A stretch of DNA of 16,793 nucleotides from Solirubrobacterales bacterium. Its GTDB lineage: Bacteria > Actinomycetota > Thermoleophilia > Solirubrobacterales > Solirubrobacteraceae. Each line of letters opens with the position of its first letter. The first letter of the stretch is position 1. The notes under the pieces were generated by a model. The model made no database searches. It saw only the letters and a program-made list of their open reading frames with translations, and was not told the DNA's origin. This document shows, piece by piece, positions 14,073 to 16,793 of this stretch. The position numbers and the translations under genes are program-made. Location: the NCBI GenBank assembly GCA_019240015.1, contig JAFAZB010000220.1, positions 1 through 16,793 on the forward strand, given 5' to 3'.

Positions 14073-15361
14073 AGGATGCGTGGCTCGGGAATCGGGATGA
14101 TGAACCGCCCGCCCGCTTCGATGAACGCCCGTTGCTGTTCGAGGATCTCCTCGGCGAAGTTCCAGGCAAGTAACAGCACGTAGTCGGGCCGCGACACGAG
14201 CAGCTGGCTGGGTGCGACGATCGGCAGCGCGACTCCGGGCACGTAGCGGCCGTGCTTGTGGGGGCTCGCGTCGGCCACGAACTCCAGCGTCTCGCGCCCG
14301 ATGCCAAATGTGTTCAGCAGCGTGCTGCCCTTCGCCGCGGCGCCGTACGCGGCAAGCCGTGCACCCTCCCGTTTGCGCGCCGCCAGCAGTTCCAGCAGCT
14401 CGTCCTTGAGCACCAGCACCTGCTCGCTGAAATGCTGGTAAGTGGCGGCCCCATCGACGCCCCAGCGCTGCTCTTCGCCGAGCATCTCCCGCACCGCGGC
14501 GCCGGCTCGCACGGTGTCCCGCGAGCCGACGAAAACCCGCAGCGAGCCGCCGTGGATCGGGATCTGCTCGACGTTTTCGATCGCCAGCCCGTGACGGGCG
14601 AACAGCCGCTCCAGCGCAGTCAGCGAGTAGTAGCAGATGTGCTCGTGGTAGATCGTGTCGAACTCGCAGTCGTCGAGCAGCCGCTTCAGGTACGGGACCT
14701 CGACCACTGCAGTCCCGTGGTCGCCGAGCAGCACTCCCAGCCCCTCCACGAACCCGTTGAGGTCGGGAACGTGAGCCAGGACGTTGTTCGCGTGAACGAC
14801 GTCGGGGCGTTGCCGACCAGCAAGCTCGCGCGCCAGTTCGGGGCCGAAGAACTCCGCCCGTGTGGGAATGCCGCGCTCGTTGGCGACCGCGGCGATGTTC
14901 TGCGCCGGATCGATCCCCAACACCGGCACGCCGGCGTCCCGGTAGTGCTGGAGCAGGTAACCGTCGTTGCTGGCTAGCTCGATCACCAGCGCCTCCGGTC
15001 CGAGCTGCCGCTCGCGGACCATCCGCTGCGCGATCTGCCGAGCATGCTCGACCAGTGAGACGATCACGGAGGAGAAGTAGCGGTACTCGCGGAACAGCAG
15101 CTCCGGCGAGACGGAGCTCGAAAGCTGCACCAACGAGCAGGCCGGGCAGAACAGGAGATCCAGCGGGTAGACGGGCTCGGCTTCGGCGAGCTCGAGGCTC
15201 GAACTGAACGCGTTCGCCAATGGCTGGGCGCCGAGGCTCAGCACGCCGTCCAACGGCAGGTGGGCGCACGAGCGGCAAGGCACGCGCTTGCCCCATGGCG
15301 TCGGCGACTCCGTGAGACCGAGCTGCGAGCTGCGCGTTGTTGAGGCCTCGCTCGCGCTCAC
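14069..15361 (-). CDS. Three-domain sugar C-methyltransferase (TylCIII/NovU-like)
   Basis: A 430-residue SAM-dependent methyltransferase with the layout of TylCIII/NovU-type C-methyltransferases that act on NDP-4-keto sugars. The N-terminal zinc-binding domain has C29/C32 (CRSC) and C72/C75 (CPAC). The SAM domain has VIELASNDGYLL (126-137), with IELAS in place of the commoner IE-I/G-S-G. YHEHICYYSL in the middle is a family hallmark. The C-terminal domain contains AYGAAAKGSTLLN, followed by a PDYVLLLAWNF stretch. GTG at 15361 overlaps the epimerase stop (GTGA). In antibiotic pathways such enzymes add a methyl at C3 or C5, giving branched sugars. Here it suggests that the glycan contains a C-methylated deoxysugar. 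Carbon position and sugar are unknown. Confidence 0.9.
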   Translation of the reverse strand: MSASEASTTRSSQLGLTESPTPWGKRVPCRSCAHLPLDGVLSLGAQPLANAFSSSLELAEAEPVYPLDLLFCPACSLVQLSSSVSPELLFREYRYFSSVIVSLVEHARQIAQRMVRERQLGPEALVIELASNDGYLLQHYRDAGVPVLGIDPAQNIAAVANERGIPTRAEFFGPELARELAGRQRPDVVHANNVLAHVPDLNGFVEGLGVLLGDHGTAVVEVPYLKRLLDDCEFDTIYHEHICYYSLTALERLFARHGLAIENVEQIPIHGGSLRVFVGSRDTVRAGAAVREMLGEEQRWGVDGAATYQHFSEQVLVLKDELLELLAARKREGARLAAYGAAAKGSTLLNTFGIGRETLEFVADASPHKHGRYVPGVALPIVAPSQLLVSRPDYVLLLAWNFAEEILEQQRAFIEAGGRFIIPIPEPRIL

Positions 15362-16443
15362 GCGCCCGGGCTGCTCGTCGCGAGCACAGCGGCGGGGCTG
15401 GCCTCACGCGAGCCGTTGGCGGCGATGCGGCGCAGGCTCGAATCGATCGCGCCGAGCTCGATCAGCTCACGGATGCGCTTGATGCGGACGAACCGCGAGC
15501 TGGTGAACGCCTCGATCGAGACCTCGCTTTTCAGGAGCGCGTCGCGCATCTCGATCGCCCCCGCCTCGGCTGTCCACGAAGGGCGGAACTCAGGGACATG
15601 CCGTCCGATCTTCTCGAAGCTGACTCGATAGCTGCGTGGGTCTGGAGCCGCGCTCTCCGCGAGCGTGATGCGGCTCCCCGGCACGACGCGCTCCACGATC
15701 TCGGCGAGCTGCCGGATTTGATAGTTGCCGTCGGCTCGCCCAACGTTGAACGACTCATCATGGATCGCCTCACGCGGCGCGTTCAACACAGCCAGGAACG
15801 CCGCCGCGATGTCCCTGATGTGAACCATCGGACGCCACGGCGTGCCGTCGCTCTGCATCCTCACCTCGCCGGTGGTGCACGCGAACCCCACCAGGTTGTT
15901 CAGCACCACGTCTGCGCGAAGACGTGGCGAGAGACCATAGGCTGTGCCATTGCGCAAGTAGGTGGGGCTGAAACGTTCGTCAGCCAGCTGCGAGAGGTCA
16001 CGCTCGGCAAGCACCTTCGACTCCCCATAGGGCGTGACGGGGTTGAAGGCTGCGCGCTCGTCGAGCAGCCGGTCGCCGGCCGCGCCGTACAGACTGCACG
16101 AAGACGAGAACACGAACCGTCCAACGCCCGCCTCCTTCGCCAGTGCGGCCAGTCGTACGGTGGCGCGATGGTTGACCTCGTAGGTGGACTGCGGATTGAG
16201 GTCGCCCACGGGGTCGTTCGAGATTGCCGCCAGGTGGACGAGCGCATCGAACCCGGCCAGGTCGCTCGCCTGCAGGTCGCGAACATCCATTGAGACGCTG
16301 TCCCGGTGGACTTCGTAGGGCAGCAATGCGCAGTCGGCGAACAGGTCGCTGTCCAACTCGATCACGCGGTGCCCCGCGTCCCGCAGGAGCGGGGCCAGGA
16401 CACAGCCGATGTAGCCGTTTGCACCGGTAAGCAGAACTCTCAT
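15358..16443 (-). CDS. NAD-dependent epimerase/dehydratase (extended SDR)
   Basis: A 361-residue extended SDR. TGANGYIG (6-13) binds the dinucleotide. SSSCSLYG (113-120) and YGESK (139-143) supply the catalytic Ser/Thr region, Tyr and Lys. WRPMVHIRDIAAAF is the usual substrate-side segment. Candidates are an epimerase, a 4-ketoreductase or a dehydratase acting on a nucleotide sugar; the sequence does not decide between them. The last 30 or so residues are Ala/Ser-rich and probably disordered. ATG at 16443 is the first gene of a tightly packed leftward operon; its stop overlaps the methyltransferase GTG. Because the methyltransferase immediately follows, it may reduce the C-methylated 4-keto sugar, but that is inference. 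Confidence 0.88.
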   Translation of the reverse strand: MRVLLTGANGYIGCVLAPLLRDAGHRVIELDSDLFADCALLPYEVHRDSVSMDVRDLQASDLAGFDALVHLAAISNDPVGDLNPQSTYEVNHRATVRLAALAKEAGVGRFVFSSSCSLYGAAGDRLLDERAAFNPVTPYGESKVLAERDLSQLADERFSPTYLRNGTAYGLSPRLRADVVLNNLVGFACTTGEVRMQSDGTPWRPMVHIRDIAAAFLAVLNAPREAIHDESFNVGRADGNYQIRQLAEIVERVVPGSRITLAESAAPDPRSYRVSFEKIGRHVPEFRPSWTAEAGAIEMRDALLKSEVSIEAFTSSRFVRIKRIRELIELGAIDSSLRRIAANGSREASPAAVLATSSPGA

Positions 16444-16622
16444 GGCGGCCCCGAGCCGATTGCCCGATCGGCGGGCCAGTGTAGCGAGGCATGGGAGACG
16501 ATCCGCCGTCAGCCAGCGTCAGCGGGAGCTTCGGCTGCGGGCGCCCGTTGCTGGTAACTAAGCTCTTCGTCGATGACCAGCAACTCGATTTACTTCAGCC
16601 GGGCTTGCCGGTGGTCCCGTCA
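16444..16622. promoter_or_regulatory. Divergent intergenic region
   Basis: These 179 bases separate the leftward epimerase and the rightward glycosyltransferase and should contain both promoters. On the minus strand TACACT (16478-16483) fits a TAnnnT -10 box about 35 bases ahead of the ATG, but no well-spaced -35 box was found. No obvious operator palindrome stands out. The right half has a lower-GC patch near 16555-16595. Confidence 0.35.
16478..16483 (-). promoter_or_regulatory. Candidate -10 element of the epimerase operon
   Basis: The minus strand reads TACACT, a match to TAnnnT. A CTGACG at 16507-16512 is 23 bases upstream, too far for a standard -35, so this is a weak prediction. Confidence 0.2.
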
Positions 16623-16793
16623 GTGAGCGCACCCTCCGCCCCGCGACCAGATGCCGCACACCTGACCGAAACCGAGCCCCTTCGGATCGCGTACCTGGTC
16701 GGCACCTATCCGAGTGTCTCTCATACGGCGATCTACCGTGAGGTGACAGCGTTGCGGGAGATCGGCGTTGAGGTGCACACCTTCTCCGTGCAC
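16623..16793 (+). CDS. GT4-type glycosyltransferase, N-terminal fragment
   Basis: From a GTG at 16623, 57 codons remain open to the window edge. After a Pro/Ala-rich lead of about 20 residues the protein reads RIAYLVGTYPSVSHTAIYRE and then VTALREIGVEVHTFSVH. That is the opening strand, loop and helix of GT4 enzymes of the 'TYPxxSHTFI' type, with H and T positioned for donor or acceptor contacts. The start is uncertain: GTG at 16611 is also in frame, and neither has a strong ribosome site. The lead is longer than usual. It is divergent from the C-methyl-sugar operon and presumably continues the locus to the right. Function beyond GT4 membership is unknown. Confidence 0.75.
   Translation, partial: MSAPSAPRPDAAHLTETEPLRIAYLVGTYPSVSHTAIYREVTALREIGVEVHTFSVH

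Noticed and set aside
14073..15407. Upstream extension of the cupin reading frame (445 codons)
   Set aside because: It is an out-of-frame reading of the methyltransferase and is low in sequence complexity. The ATGA overlap marks the true start.
15337..16293. Plus-strand open frame opposite the epimerase
   Set aside because: The minus-strand frame has complete SDR motifs, and this one is Arg/Asp-rich with no domain.
16548..16576. TTGCTG as a -35 for the right-edge glycosyltransferase
   Set aside because: No -10-like hexamer lies at 16-18 bases; the sequence there is CGATGA.

Overview
The window is a high-GC (about two-thirds by eye) chromosomal stretch, densely coding and with frequent GTG starts. 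This suits an actinobacterium-like organism, but I could not establish taxonomy without a search. Almost every recognisable gene belongs to cell-surface polysaccharide biosynthesis or export. I see no tRNA, rRNA, CRISPR array, transposase or phage gene.

Layout, left to right. (1) Positions 1-135 (-) hold the N-terminus of a SAM methyltransferase cut by the window edge, divergent from a glycosyltransferase-like gene at 198-1301 (+). (2) A leftward operon (5767 down to 1396) encodes a PIG-L/LmbE-type N-deacetylase, a GT4 glycosyltransferase, and the permease and ATPase of a Wzm/Wzt-type ABC polysaccharide exporter. The ATPase carries a C-terminal Wzt-like extension. (3) A rightward operon (5799 to 10532) diverges from it: a second GT4 enzyme paralogous to the first, a CelD/BcsL-type GNAT acyltransferase, a UDP-hexose 4-epimerase-like SDR, a classical SDR whose catalytic lysine position is histidine, and a short RmlA-like nucleotidyltransferase. 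(4) A leftward operon (16443 down to 10545) holds an NAD-dependent epimerase/dehydratase, a three-domain C-methyltransferase, an RmlC-like cupin, an RfbF-type glucose-1-phosphate cytidylyltransferase, a DUF4910 aminopeptidase-like protein and a GT2 glycosyltransferase. Its genes overlap or nearly touch. (5) At the right edge, divergent from operon 4, the first 57 codons of another GT4-type glycosyltransferase are visible.

Working model (inference). The rightward and far-right operons make modified nucleotide sugars: CDP-activated and probably C-methylated in operon 4, UDP/dTDP-type in operon 3. The GT4/GT2 enzymes assemble the glycan, the deacetylase and acyltransferase tailor it, and Wzm/Wzt exports it. 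The Wzt C-terminal domain may read the finished chain. The window lacks an initiating sugar-phosphate transferase and a CDP-glucose 4,6-dehydratase, so the full locus probably extends beyond one or both edges.

The points most worth following up are the DUF4910 protein embedded in a CDP-sugar operon, the lysine-to-histidine change in the classical SDR, the divergent GT4 paralogues, and the imperfect hairpin between convergent genes at 1344-1383.
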